Notes under the pieces: model-generated
Databases searched by the model: none
The model's input: the letters and a program-made list of their open reading frames with translations, nothing else
What the model was told of the DNA's origin: nothing
Program-made: the position numbers and the translations under genes
DNA from: an uncultured bacterium
GTDB lineage: Bacteria > Patescibacteriota > Patescibacteriia > Patescibacteriales > SZUA-104
NCBI GenBank assembly: GCA_913009695.1
Contig: CAJVWV010000004.1
Coordinates: 1-53,152 of the forward strand
Reading direction: 5' to 3'
DNA length: 53,152 bases
Shown: positions 15,288 to 23,220 of the stretch, piece after piece
How the letters are laid out: every line of letters begins with the position of its first letter
Position numbering within the stretch: the first letter of the stretch is position 1

Positions 15288-16598
15288 ATGACAAAAGATA
15301 AAAATGACGAACAAACCAGAAACAGCGACTTCGCTGATTTATTAGATAAAGACACTTTTCAGGCGCCTAAAGCAGGCGATACCGTAACTGGAACAGTGAT
15401 ATCATCTTCAAAAGCAGAGGTTAGATTAGATATTGATGGAGTAATGACAGGTATTGTTCGCGGGCCTGAGCTTTATGTTGAGGTAGAGGAATATGCTAAT
15501 TTAAAGTCCGGCGACGAGGTTGAGGCTACGGTTATTGATGAAGAAAATGAGAATGGCGAATTGGAATTATCTTTTAAATACGCCGGTCAGGAAAAGATTT
15601 GGGGCGATTTAAGGGACGCTTTTGAAAATAAAACTAATATTAAAATTAAAGTTGTAGCGGCAAACAGAGGCGGGCTTGTGGCGAGCTTTGGTCAAGTTAA
15701 CGGATTTTTACCGGTTTCTCAACTTTCACCGGAAAAGTATCCTCGAGTAAGCGGCGGGGATAGAGGTAAAATTCTTGAAAAGTTAAAATCATACGTTGGC
15801 GATGAGATGGAAGTTAAGGTTGTAAATTTAGAGGAAGCGGAAAAAGAAGAAAAAATAATTTTTAGTGAAAAAGATGTCTGGAATGAAAAACAGAAAAACG
15901 TTATAGGAAAATATAAAGTAGGCGTTGTTGTTGAAGGAAATATTACCGCTATTGCTGATTTCGGAGTTTTTGTCAGTTTTGGTGAAAACTTAGAAGGCCT
16001 TATTCATATTTCCGAATTAGCTTGGCAGAGGATTGATAATCCGGGAGATTTATTTAAAGTCGGCGATAAGGTCAAAGCGGAAGTAATAAGTTTGGAAGGC
16101 TCAAAAATATTTCTTTCCGCTAAGAAATTAGCCAAGGATCCATGGAGCGACGTGGACAAGAAATATAAATCCGGTCAAACAGTTAAAGGAACAATTTTAA
16201 AAGTTAATCCGTTTGGTTTGTTCGTAGAGCTTGATAATGTTATTCATGGGCTAGCGCATATCAGCCAGTTAGGATTAGCTCCCGGCCAAAAAATAAATGA
16301 TGTATTTAAGGTTAATGATAAAAAGGAATTTACCGTGGTTTCTGTTGAAGCAAAGAACCATAGATTAGGGCTGTCATTTGGAAAAATTAAAGACGTAGAT
16401 GATAAAAAAGAAAAAGAATTAAAAAAGACAGAAAAGAAGACCACGAAGGAGAGTAAGCTCCCTGCGGGACAAGAAGAAGACAAGAAAAGTGTTAACAAAG
16501 ACAATAAGAAGGATGTTAAAGAAACTAAAGATAAATCTAAAGATACTCCCAAAAAACCAAAGAAGGAAGAGAAAAAGAAAGTTGAAGTAAAGAAATAA
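15288..16598 (+). CDS. S1 RNA-binding domain protein (ribosomal protein S1-like)
   Basis: A 436-residue protein with four S1-type OB folds (about residues 22-90, 103-190, 206-280 and 290-365). The last two are the most typical (VVVEGNITAIADFGVFVSFGENLEGLIHISEL). The tail after 370 is nearly all Lys/Glu/Asp and contains a possible inserted segment, SKLPAGQEED. Four domains suit the short S1 homologues that bind mRNA at the ribosome. The ATG at 15288 is preferred to a GTG at 15204, which lies inside the leader hairpin. Confidence 0.88.
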   Translation: MTKDKNDEQTRNSDFADLLDKDTFQAPKAGDTVTGTVISSSKAEVRLDIDGVMTGIVRGPELYVEVEEYANLKSGDEVEATVIDEENENGELELSFKYAGQEKIWGDLRDAFENKTNIKIKVVAANRGGLVASFGQVNGFLPVSQLSPEKYPRVSGGDRGKILEKLKSYVGDEMEVKVVNLEEAEKEEKIIFSEKDVWNEKQKNVIGKYKVGVVVEGNITAIADFGVFVSFGENLEGLIHISELAWQRIDNPGDLFKVGDKVKAEVISLEGSKIFLSAKKLAKDPWSDVDKKYKSGQTVKGTILKVNPFGLFVELDNVIHGLAHISQLGLAPGQKINDVFKVNDKKEFTVVSVEAKNHRLGLSFGKIKDVDDKKEKELKKTEKKTTKESKLPAGQEEDKKSVNKDNKKDVKETKDKSKDTPKKPKKEEKKKVEVKK

Positions 16599-16614
16599 TT
16601 TAATATAAAACTAT

Positions 16615-16641
16615 AAAAAGACGCGCTATATGCGTCTTTTT
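16615..16641 (+). terminator. Intrinsic terminator after the S1-domain gene
   Basis: AAAAAGACGC and GCGTCTTTTT form a perfect 10-bp stem with a 7-nt loop. The T-run is part of the 3' arm. Confidence 0.9.
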
Positions 16642-16772
16642 ATTATGGTTGCCAAAAACCCAGCAATATTATATACTTTTATAGTAATTAAAATAATAAA
16701 TTTATATGTCATTTACTGATTTACGGTAAAAAATTATTCGTAAATTCGTAAAAGATTCGTAATTCGTAGACT

Positions 16773-18608
16773 ATGAAGAATTTAATAAAAAATTTTTTAG
16801 TATTTTTTATTGTTTTTTTAGCGGTTGCCGCTATTTTTAGTTATTTTGGAGAATCGGTTGAAAAACCGGAAAGGGCGGGGACTGAAGAACTGATTAATTA
16901 TATAAACAATGAAGAAGTGGAGAGTATTGTTGTTGAGGGAAGCAAGTTAAGCATTATTTTGAAGGATGGTAGTAAAAAAATAGTAAAAAAGGAAGTTGGA
17001 GAATCTTTTTCCGAACTGCTTAGTAATTTTAACGTAGCTCCTGAAAAAATTGTCGCTATTAATATAGAGGTAAAAGAAGGAGAGGGGCTTAATTTTTGGA
17101 TGGTAAGCATATTACCGTTTTTAATTCCATTTTTATTGATTGGAGTTTTTATTTATTTTATGATGCGTTCAGTACAGGGCGCTAATTCTAAGGCTATGAT
17201 GTTCGGGCAATCGCAGGTAAAGCAGTACGGAAAAGATAATAAAGAAAAAGTTACCTTTAAAAATGTTGCCGGCGTAAAAGAGGCTAAGGAAGACTTAAAG
17301 GAGGTGGTTGAATTTTTAAAGCATCCCAAGAAATTTCTTGAATTAGGAGCTCGTATTCCCAGGGGCGCGTTATTATTAGGCAGTCCGGGAACAGGTAAAA
17401 CATTATTGGCTCGGGCGGTTGCCGGCGAGGCTGACGTACCGTTTTTTCATATTTCCGGTTCGGAATTCGTTGAAATGTTTGTTGGCGTTGGCGCTTCACG
17501 CGTAAGAGACTTGTTTAAGCAGGCGAAGAAAAGCGCTCCTTGTATTATTTTTATTGACGAAATTGATGCGGTAGGAAGAAGGCGCGGTGCCGGACTTGGC
17601 GGATCACATGACGAGCGTGAGCAAACACTAAACCAGATTTTAGTAGAGATGGACGGATTTGAGCCCAACGTTAATGTTATTGTTTTGGCCGCCACTAATA
17701 GGCCTGATGTATTAGATCCGGCGCTACTTAGACCGGGACGTTTTGACCGCCAGATTGTTTTAGACGAGCCTGATATCGCGGACAGAGAAGGAATACTAAA
17801 AGTGCATGCTAAGAAAAAACCTTTAGCTAAAGAAGTAAGTTTGCGCCGCGTTGCTGAACGAACCCCCGGATTTAGCGGAGCTGATTTGGCAAACTTGCTT
17901 AATGAAGCGGCGATACTCGCCGCTAGGCGCAACAAAAAAATAATTGAGATGGACGAATTATTAGAAAGTATTGAAAGGGTGATGCTTGGCCCGGAAAGAA
18001 AAAGCAGAGTATTAACGGAAAAAGAGAAAAAAATTACAGCCTATCACGAAGCTGGGCATGCCATTGTAGCGCATTTTTTACCTAATACTGATCCGGTGCA
18101 TAAAATTTCAATTATTGCCCGAGGACGGGCTGGAGGCTATACTCTAAAACTGCCAATTACAGATAAGCACATGCAAACTAAAATGGAATTTACTGAAGAA
18201 ATCGCCGTGCTTCTCGCGGGATACGTTACTGAAAAAGAAATTTTCGGTGATATTACTACCGGCGCTACTTCGGATTTACGTCGGGCTACTAAGCTCGCTC
18301 GTCGTCTTGTTACGGATTTCGGTATGTCAGAAAACTTAGGGCCGCGTACTTATGGCGAAAAAGAAGAGATGATATTTTTAGGCAGGGAAATTCACGAACA
18401 AAGGGATTATAGTGAAAAAGTCGCCGAGCAGATTGATAAGGAAATCACTCTTTTTATAGAGCACGCGGTTCATACCGCCAAAGGAATTGTTAACAAAGAG
18501 CGCGATGTTATGGAAAAAGTTGTTAAAGTGTTGCTCAAAAAGGAAACTTTGGAGAAGGAGGGATTTGAAAAGATTGTAGGCAAGAAGCCGAAGGAGGATA
18601 AGGGGTAG
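16773..18608 (+). CDS. ftsH: ATP-dependent zinc metalloprotease FtsH
   Basis: A 611-residue membrane AAA+ protease that removes misfolded or short-lived proteins. Two membrane spans (about 6-25 and 109-130) bracket a small external domain. The AAA module has Walker A GSPGTGKT (203-210; the usual second residue is Pro) and Walker [13 protein letters not shown]. An SRH follows ([22 protein letters not shown]). The zinc motif HEAGH lies at 425-429. Four ATTCGTAA-like units precede the start. A family A palindrome follows 14 nt after the stop. Confidence 0.97.
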   Translation: MKNLIKNFLVFFIVFLAVAAIFSYFGESVEKPERAGTEELINYINNEEVESIVVEGSKLSIILKDGSKKIVKKEVGESFSELLSNFNVAPEKIVAINIEVKEGEGLNFWMVSILPFLIPFLLIGVFIYFMMRSVQGANSKAMMFGQSQVKQYGKDNKEKVTFKNVAGVKEAKEDLKEVVEFLKHPKKFLELGARIPRGALLLGSPGTGKTLLARAVAGEADVPFFHISGSEFVEMFVGVGASRVRDLFKQAKKSAPCIIFIDEIDAVGRRRGAGLGGSHDEREQTLNQILVEMDGFEPNVNVIVLAATNRPDVLDPALLRPGRFDRQIVLDEPDIADREGILKVHAKKKPLAKEVSLRRVAERTPGFSGADLANLLNEAAILAARRNKKIIEMDELLESIERVMLGPERKSRVLTEKEKKITAYHEAGHAIVAHFLPNTDPVHKISIIARGRAGGYTLKLPITDKHMQTKMEFTEEIAVLLAGYVTEKEIFGDITTGATSDLRRATKLARRLVTDFGMSENLGPRTYGEKEEMIFLGREIHEQRDYSEKVAEQIDKEITLFIEHAVHTAKGIVNKERDVMEKVVKVLLKKETLEKEGFEKIVGKKPKEDKG

Positions 18609-18622
18609 TGGGCGGGGAAAAC

Positions 18623-18653
18623 CGGCAGAATCCTCTGCGGAGAGATTCTGCCG
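18623..18653. repeat. REP-like palindrome family A, copy 2
   Basis: CGGCAGAATCCTCTGCGG then AGAGATTCTGCCG, the reverse-complement orientation of copy 1. It lies just after ftsH and could also act as a 3' end structure. Confidence 0.85.
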
Positions 18654-18720
18654 TGGCGGAGTAGAGAGTAGATTTGCGTATAATTTATTGTATGAAATAA
18701 TCAATTTTAAAACAATAATT

Positions 18721-19062
18721 ATGGATATTTTAATAATTACAATGGCGTTATTGACGATGTCATTTTGGGCATATTGTAATATATTTTATCAACGCCACCT
18801 ATTGAGACATCAACAAGGCTACTTGATTTTTTCTGTTATTCAGTGGATTTTAATTTTTATAAGTTTGGTTTGGCTGTGGAGCTGGCTAATTGGCATCATT
18901 TCTCTCTTGGTGTTGCTTTTAGGTGGCGCTGTTCTTGCCACAAATTTTACAACTAATCAAATATATAAATTATTAAAAATAACACCCGATATTTCACTTG
19001 CACTATTTGGTGTTTTTGTGTGGTTGTTGGGTATATTATTGATTATTAAAATATTTATTTAA
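18721..19062 (+). CDS. Small hydrophobic membrane protein, unrecognised
   Basis: A 113-residue protein with about four membrane helices and almost no soluble part. The ATG at 18721 (MDILIITMALL) is preferred to a TTG 33 nt upstream, because the extra residues are polar and the ATG has an AT-rich region typical of starts here. No family recognised. It lies between two family A palindromes. Confidence 0.6.
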   Translation: MDILIITMALLTMSFWAYCNIFYQRHLLRHQQGYLIFSVIQWILIFISLVWLWSWLIGIISLLVLLLGGAVLATNFTTNQIYKLLKITPDISLALFGVFVWLLGILLIIKIFI

Positions 19063-19103
19063 TAAATAGTATTTACACGTAAGACAATTCACTAGTCACG
19101 TTG

Positions 19104-19134
19104 CGGCAGAATCTCCCGATAGGGGATTCTGCCG
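19104..19134. repeat. REP-like palindrome family A, copy 3
   Basis: CGGCAGAATCTCCCGATAGG followed by GGATTCTGCCG, with flanks like copy 1. It stands 33 nt before the transposase remnant and faces copy 4 beyond it. Confidence 0.85.
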
Positions 19135-19167
19135 GTTAAACGCACTTAATAAGTAATCTAACTAAAC

Positions 19168-19533
19168 ATGGCAGTAAGAAATAAAACTCCGTTCATGGCT
19201 AATGAAATATATTTTATTACTTTTACCATTTTGGGTTGGAAACATATATTTATCAGCGATAAATATTGCGATTTAGTATATAAGTGGTTTGACTACATGA
19301 AAGAAAGGTATAATAATAAAATATACGGATATGTTATTATGCCTAACCATGTCCATTTGCTTTTATATATTAGCGATAAATCTTCAAAATTACCCGTGCT
19401 TATTTTTAACGGGAAAAAATTTTTAGCGTTTGGAGTCAGAGATTTGTTGAAAAACCGGCAGAATCCTCTGCGGAGAGATTCTGCCGCGGTGAAAATTGGT
19501 TTGTTGAATTGGTGGCGGAGTGGTGATTATTGA
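19168..19533 (+). pseudogene. IS200/REP-type (Y1) transposase, 3'-truncated
   Basis: The first ~97 codons encode the N-terminal half of a Y1-type HUH transposase: an IYFITFTILGWKHIF start, the YKWFDYMKERY segment and the HUH motif in MPNHVHLLLY. Similarity then stops. The rest (KNRQNPLRRDSAAVKIG and on) is simply the translation of palindrome copy 4 and what follows, so the part with the catalytic tyrosine is gone. Copies 3 and 4 flank it as inverted repeats. This matches a REP-associated transposase that has been cut down by insertion of, or recombination at, its own palindrome. Confidence 0.82.
19456..19486. repeat. REP-like palindrome family A, copy 4
   Basis: Same orientation as copy 2, inverted relative to copy 3. 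It forms the artificial C-terminal codons of the transposase remnant. Confidence 0.85.
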
Positions 19534-19556
19534 CTTTTTAATTTTTGTGTTATAAT
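19530..19556 (+). promoter_or_regulatory. Promoter of the multi-span membrane protein gene
   Basis: TTGACT (19530-19535), a 15-nt spacer and TATAAT (19551-19556) with an extended -10 TG. The leader to 19629 holds AAAGGAGGTCAG and a GCTAAGGGCGG segment. Confidence 0.6.
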
Positions 19557-19628
19557 AAAATTAGGTTAATTATTAAAGGAGGTCAGCCTGAGGCAGATAA
19601 ACTCGCTAAGGGCGGATAAAAAAATAAT

Positions 19629-20621
19629 ATGAGCTTATACAAAAAAATATTAAGCCAAGCATGGAAAACGACATGGAACTATAAATATTTATGGTTTTTC
19701 GGTCTTTTTGCCGCTTTGCTTGGCGGTGGCGGAGAATATAGAATATTATTAAAAAGCTTTTCAGGCGATACTGGAGGGTCGTTATTTCCCGGACTGCAGC
19801 GATTTATAGAAACAGGAGTTTTTAGCATTAAAAATATAGGGCAGGCCGCCAAAGAAGACCCGTTAACTTTTATTACCGCAATAGTGGTATTTTTAGTTAT
19901 TTTAGCCTTATCTTTATTTTTAATTTGGCTGGCCATTGTCGCGCAAGCCGCTTTAGTAAATAATGCCGCCGGCTATTTGGCTAATAAAAAAAATGATTTT
20001 AAAAGCGGTGTTATAAAAGGAAAAGAAAAATTTTGGTCTGTGCTTAGTTTAAATATAATTATTAAAGCTATAATTTATGTTGTATTCGTTTTAGTTAGTT
20101 TGCCAATAATTTTAACAGTAGCTAAGCAGGGTGCCCTTTTTGCCAATACAGTTTATATAGTTTTATTTATAATTTTTATTTTTATTGCTTTAGTATTATC
20201 ATTCGTAGTAAAATATGCTATTGCTTACGTAGTGATCAAGGGAGATAATTTAATAAATTCAATTAAATCGGGTTGGCAGTTATTTATTAATAATTGGATG
20301 ATTAGCGTAGAAATGGCTGTTATATTGTTTTTGATTAATTTTTTCGTTGGTTTATTTATCGTGTTAATAGTACTAACTCTATCAATACCATTTTTCTTTC
20401 TAGCTGCTCTCTTTTATAAAATTGCCTTTACAGCCGGTTTTTGGCTGATAATGTCTTTGGCGTTAATTGTATTTTTGGCTATTATTGTTTTTGGGGGAGC
20501 GATACTTTCAACTTTTCAGATATCATCATGGACAGGTCTATTTATCCAATTAATCAATAAGGGCGGAACCAGCAAAATTATTAGAGTTATTGAAGGGATT
20601 AAAGAAAGAATTACAAAATAA
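19629..20621 (+). CDS. Multi-span membrane protein, unrecognised
   Basis: A 330-residue protein with six or so membrane helices. It starts with a short amphipathic region (LYKKILSQAWKTTWNYKYLWFFGLFAALLGGGGEY), a form common to CPR membrane proteins of unknown role. A cytoplasmic loop carries KGEKFWSVLSLNIIIKA-like residues. The central part (ARVVIKGDNLINSIKSGWQLF type) looks like the DUF975 or glycerophosphodiester-phosphodiesterase membrane-domain group. It is followed by a palindrome and a terminator, so it is monocistronic. Transport or envelope function can only be guessed. Confidence 0.65.
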   Translation: MSLYKKILSQAWKTTWNYKYLWFFGLFAALLGGGGEYRILLKSFSGDTGGSLFPGLQRFIETGVFSIKNIGQAAKEDPLTFITAIVVFLVILALSLFLIWLAIVAQAALVNNAAGYLANKKNDFKSGVIKGKEKFWSVLSLNIIIKAIIYVVFVLVSLPIILTVAKQGALFANTVYIVLFIIFIFIALVLSFVVKYAIAYVVIKGDNLINSIKSGWQLFINNWMISVEMAVILFLINFFVGLFIVLIVLTLSIPFFFLAALFYKIAFTAGFWLIMSLALIVFLAIIVFGGAILSTFQISSWTGLFIQLINKGGTSKIIRVIEGIKERITK

Positions 20622-20638
20622 TAAATAAAATAACGTAA

Positions 20639-20658
20639 AGACGCAAAATTTTGCGTCT
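20639..20658 (+). terminator. Perfect 20-nt palindrome after the membrane protein gene
   Basis: AGACGCAAAATTTTGCGTCT is fully self-complementary. No T-run follows, and a second, better terminator lies just downstream. Confidence 0.5.
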
Positions 20659-20670
20659 CAACAAAAACAA

Positions 20671-20700
20671 AAAGAAGGTGCCTTTCGCCTTCTTTTATTA
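20671..20700 (+). terminator. Intrinsic terminator
   Basis: AAAGAAGG and CCTTCTTT arms with inner G-C pairs, followed by TATTATTT. It separates the membrane protein from the pilB-like unit. Confidence 0.85.
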
Positions 20701-20712
20701 TTTAACTTATTT

Positions 20713-20733
20713 TGGTATAATAGACTTGAGTCT
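20713..20733 (+). promoter_or_regulatory. Extended -10 promoter of the pilB-like gene, with overlapping inverted repeat
   Basis: TGGTATAAT (20713-20721) is followed at once by AGACT-TG-AGTCT (20722-20733), which would span the transcription start. This is a plausible operator. The ATG is at 20765. Confidence 0.55.
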
Positions 20734-20764
20734 AATGTAATAGTTAATAATTACGTATTATTTT

Positions 20765-22480
20765 ATGTCTAATGCCTCACAATCAATAGAAGATTTACTT
20801 GGAGCTTCCGATGATAATAATGGAGATGAAAGCGCGCAGGCGAAATTTATTCAAAAACAGAAAGAGATAAAAATTAAAGAAACAGAAAGATCAACAAAAA
20901 GAATAGCAAATGACGTTGGTATGTTATATATTGATTTATCTGATTTTGCGATTAGCCCGGAAGCTTTGGTTTTATTAAACGAAGAAGAAGCCAGAAATAT
21001 ATCAACGGTTTGTTTTTTTTATGACGGAAAAAATATTAGATTAGGCACAGTTGATTATGAAAGCAGCGAAGCCAAAAATTTATTAAAAAATTTAGAAAAA
21101 AAATATTTTTCTAAAGGAACTCTTTATTTAATTTCAGAACATAGCCTTAATCGAGCGCTAGATATCTATAAAACAATTCCAAGGCCGCGTAAAATTATTA
21201 GAGGAATAAACGTTACTGAAGAAGAGTTAAATAGATATAGTGAAAAATTTTCCAGCTTTAAGGACGCGCAGAGCCAAATAGAGATTACTCAAAATATTTC
21301 AGATATTGTTGTTATTATTATGGCCGCGGCGATAAGGGCTGATTCTTCAGACGTTCATATAGAAGTTGAAGAAAAAGATATTAAAGTAAGATTTAGAATT
21401 GACGGTGTTTTGCATGACATAGCAATCATAAAAAAAGAGTTATGGAATAAAATAATTTCACGTTTTAAAATATTAACAAAAGTTAAGGTAAATATTTCTA
21501 ATAAGCCTCAGGACGGTCGGATGTCTATTTTTATGAAGAATGACAGAGTGGACATTAGGGCTTCTTTTTTACCGACTGCTTATGGTGAAAGTTTGGTAAT
21601 GAGACTACTTAAATCAAGTTCGGTCGGTCTAGGGTTTGAAAAGCTGGGTATTCGCAAAAAATCTTTTAAACAGCTAGAAAGGGAAGTTAATCGTCCAAAT
21701 GGCATGATTATTACAACCGGTCCAACCGGTTCGGGTAAGACGACAACCCTTTACGCGATATTAAAAAAATTAAACACCCCGGAAACAAAGATTGTTACGG
21801 TTGAAGATCCGATTGAATATCAATTAAAAGGTATTAATCAGTCACAAACAAGCGAAAAGTATACTTTTGCTCAAGGGCTTCGCTCTATTGTCCGTCAGGA
21901 TCCTGATATTATTATGGTTGGGGAAATTAGGGACATAGAAACGGCTGAAATTGCTATTCAAGCGGCTCTAACCGGACATTTAGTCTTGTCTACGATACAT
22001 ACAAACAACGCGGCCGGTACAATACCAAGATTTTTATCAATGGGAGTAAAGCCGTTTTTACTAGCGCCTGCTTTAAACGCAATGATCGGACAAAGGTTGG
22101 CTAGAAGAATCTGCCAAAATTGTAAAACCGAAGAAAAGCTTGATAATGAAACACTAAACAAGGTCAAAGAAATATTGCAAAAACTGCCCGAAGAAGACAA
22201 AAAGGACGTGGATTTAAATAATTTAAAATTTTATAAAGGAAAAGGCTGTGAGACCTGTCAGAATATTGGCTATAAAGGAAGAGTTGGGATTTATGAAATT
22301 ATGGCTTCTGATAAAGAGACTAGTGAATTAATATTATCCGGAAAAATTAGCGAATATGATATTAGCGAAGCGGCCATAAAAAAAGGCATGGTTACAATGG
22401 TACAGGACGGCTTATTAAAAGCGATTGACGGCGTTACTAGTGTTGAAGAAATATTTAGAGTAGCTGAGCAAAAAAGTTAA
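20765..22480 (+). CDS. Type IV pilus assembly/type II secretion ATPase (PilB/GspE)
   Basis: A 571-residue cytoplasmic secretion ATPase. The N-terminal domain covers residues 1-150. The catalytic domain has Walker A GPTGSGKT (319-326), an Asp box (TVEDPIEYQL), Walker B DIIMVGEIRD and a His box (TGHLVLSTIHTNNA). A zinc module has two Cys pairs about 45 residues apart (CQNC and CETC). This gives extension-type PilB/GspE rather than PilT, which lacks the zinc module. No PilC, PilM or pilin gene is adjacent. CPR cells commonly carry type IV pili, so the rest may be elsewhere. Confidence 0.92.
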   Translation: MSNASQSIEDLLGASDDNNGDESAQAKFIQKQKEIKIKETERSTKRIANDVGMLYIDLSDFAISPEALVLLNEEEARNISTVCFFYDGKNIRLGTVDYESSEAKNLLKNLEKKYFSKGTLYLISEHSLNRALDIYKTIPRPRKIIRGINVTEEELNRYSEKFSSFKDAQSQIEITQNISDIVVIIMAAAIRADSSDVHIEVEEKDIKVRFRIDGVLHDIAIIKKELWNKIISRFKILTKVKVNISNKPQDGRMSIFMKNDRVDIRASFLPTAYGESLVMRLLKSSSVGLGFEKLGIRKKSFKQLEREVNRPNGMIITTGPTGSGKTTTLYAILKKLNTPETKIVTVEDPIEYQLKGINQSQTSEKYTFAQGLRSIVRQDPDIIMVGEIRDIETAEIAIQAALTGHLVLSTIHTNNAAGTIPRFLSMGVKPFLLAPALNAMIGQRLARRICQNCKTEEKLDNETLNKVKEILQKLPEEDKKDVDLNNLKFYKGKGCETCQNIGYKGRVGIYEIMASDKETSELILSGKISEYDISEAAIKKGMVTMVQDGLLKAIDGVTSVEEIFRVAEQKS

Positions 22481-22569
22481 AAAATTAAAAAATAAGAACA
22501 AGAAGATAAATAAGAATAAAAAATTTTATTTCCTTATATTTATTTTATTTTATTTTTCTTTTTAAAAAT

Positions 22570-23139
22570 ATGATTAACAAAAAATTTATACAAAAACTAA
22601 AGAAAGATTATGACAATAAAACGGGAGAAAGAAGGCAGATTATAAGTCTGTCTAATATTATTTTAAATGATTCAAAAAGAGTTATTTTTTCTTTGCACAG
22701 GTCGGACATGAAAAGGGCGGTTGAATTATTAAATAATGCCGAGAAGGCTCTAAATAATTTAGGAAAGAAATTTGGTTATGCCCGGCTAAATGAAGAAGGG
22801 GCTTACAAGGCGGCCGCGGAAGAGTATGTGGAGGCTAAAATGTTTTATCGTGTTATGACAGGAAAGAAAGTTGATAAAATTAGTAAAATTGAGTTGAGTG
22901 TTGATAGTCTGTTGGGAGGAGTTTGCGATTTAACCGGTGAACTGGTAAGAAAAGCGATTAATCAGGCGTCAGAGGGAAATTTTGAAGAAGTAAAAAAAAT
23001 TAAAAAAGCCATAAATGAAATTATGGCGGAATTGGTAGAGTTTGATATAACCGGTTATTTAAGGACGAAATTTGATCAGGCAAAGACGAATTTAAGAAAA
23101 ATAGAGCAGATTGATTATGAAATAAAGTTAAGAAAATAG
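22570..23139 (+). CDS. Translin-like protein
   Basis: A 189-residue, wholly helical and charged protein. The pattern (KDYDNKTGERRQIISLSNIILNDSKRVIFSLHR at the start and LLGGVCDLTGELVRKAINQASEGN in the middle) resembles translin, a nucleic-acid-binding octamer-forming family known mainly from eukaryotes and archaea. A bacterial copy would presumably bind RNA or single-stranded DNA. It is 90 nt after the pilB-like gene with no clear promoter or terminator between. Confidence 0.65.
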   Translation: MINKKFIQKLKKDYDNKTGERRQIISLSNIILNDSKRVIFSLHRSDMKRAVELLNNAEKALNNLGKKFGYARLNEEGAYKAAAEEYVEAKMFYRVMTGKKVDKISKIELSVDSLLGGVCDLTGELVRKAINQASEGNFEEVKKIKKAINEIMAELVEFDITGYLRTKFDQAKTNLRKIEQIDYEIKLRK

Positions 23140-23220
23140 TATTAAAATTTCTAAATTCTAAATAATATTACAATATTTGTAAGTTTGTCCCTATTAATTC
23201 TTTATTATTTAACGGGGACA

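Noticed and set aside
16735-16772. ATTCGTAA tandem before ftsH as a regulator site
   Set aside because: Units are irregular, and similar AT-rich words occur elsewhere (near 49265); too weak to call.
17284-17935. Minus-strand open frames opposite ftsH
   Set aside because: Shadows of the conserved AAA domain.
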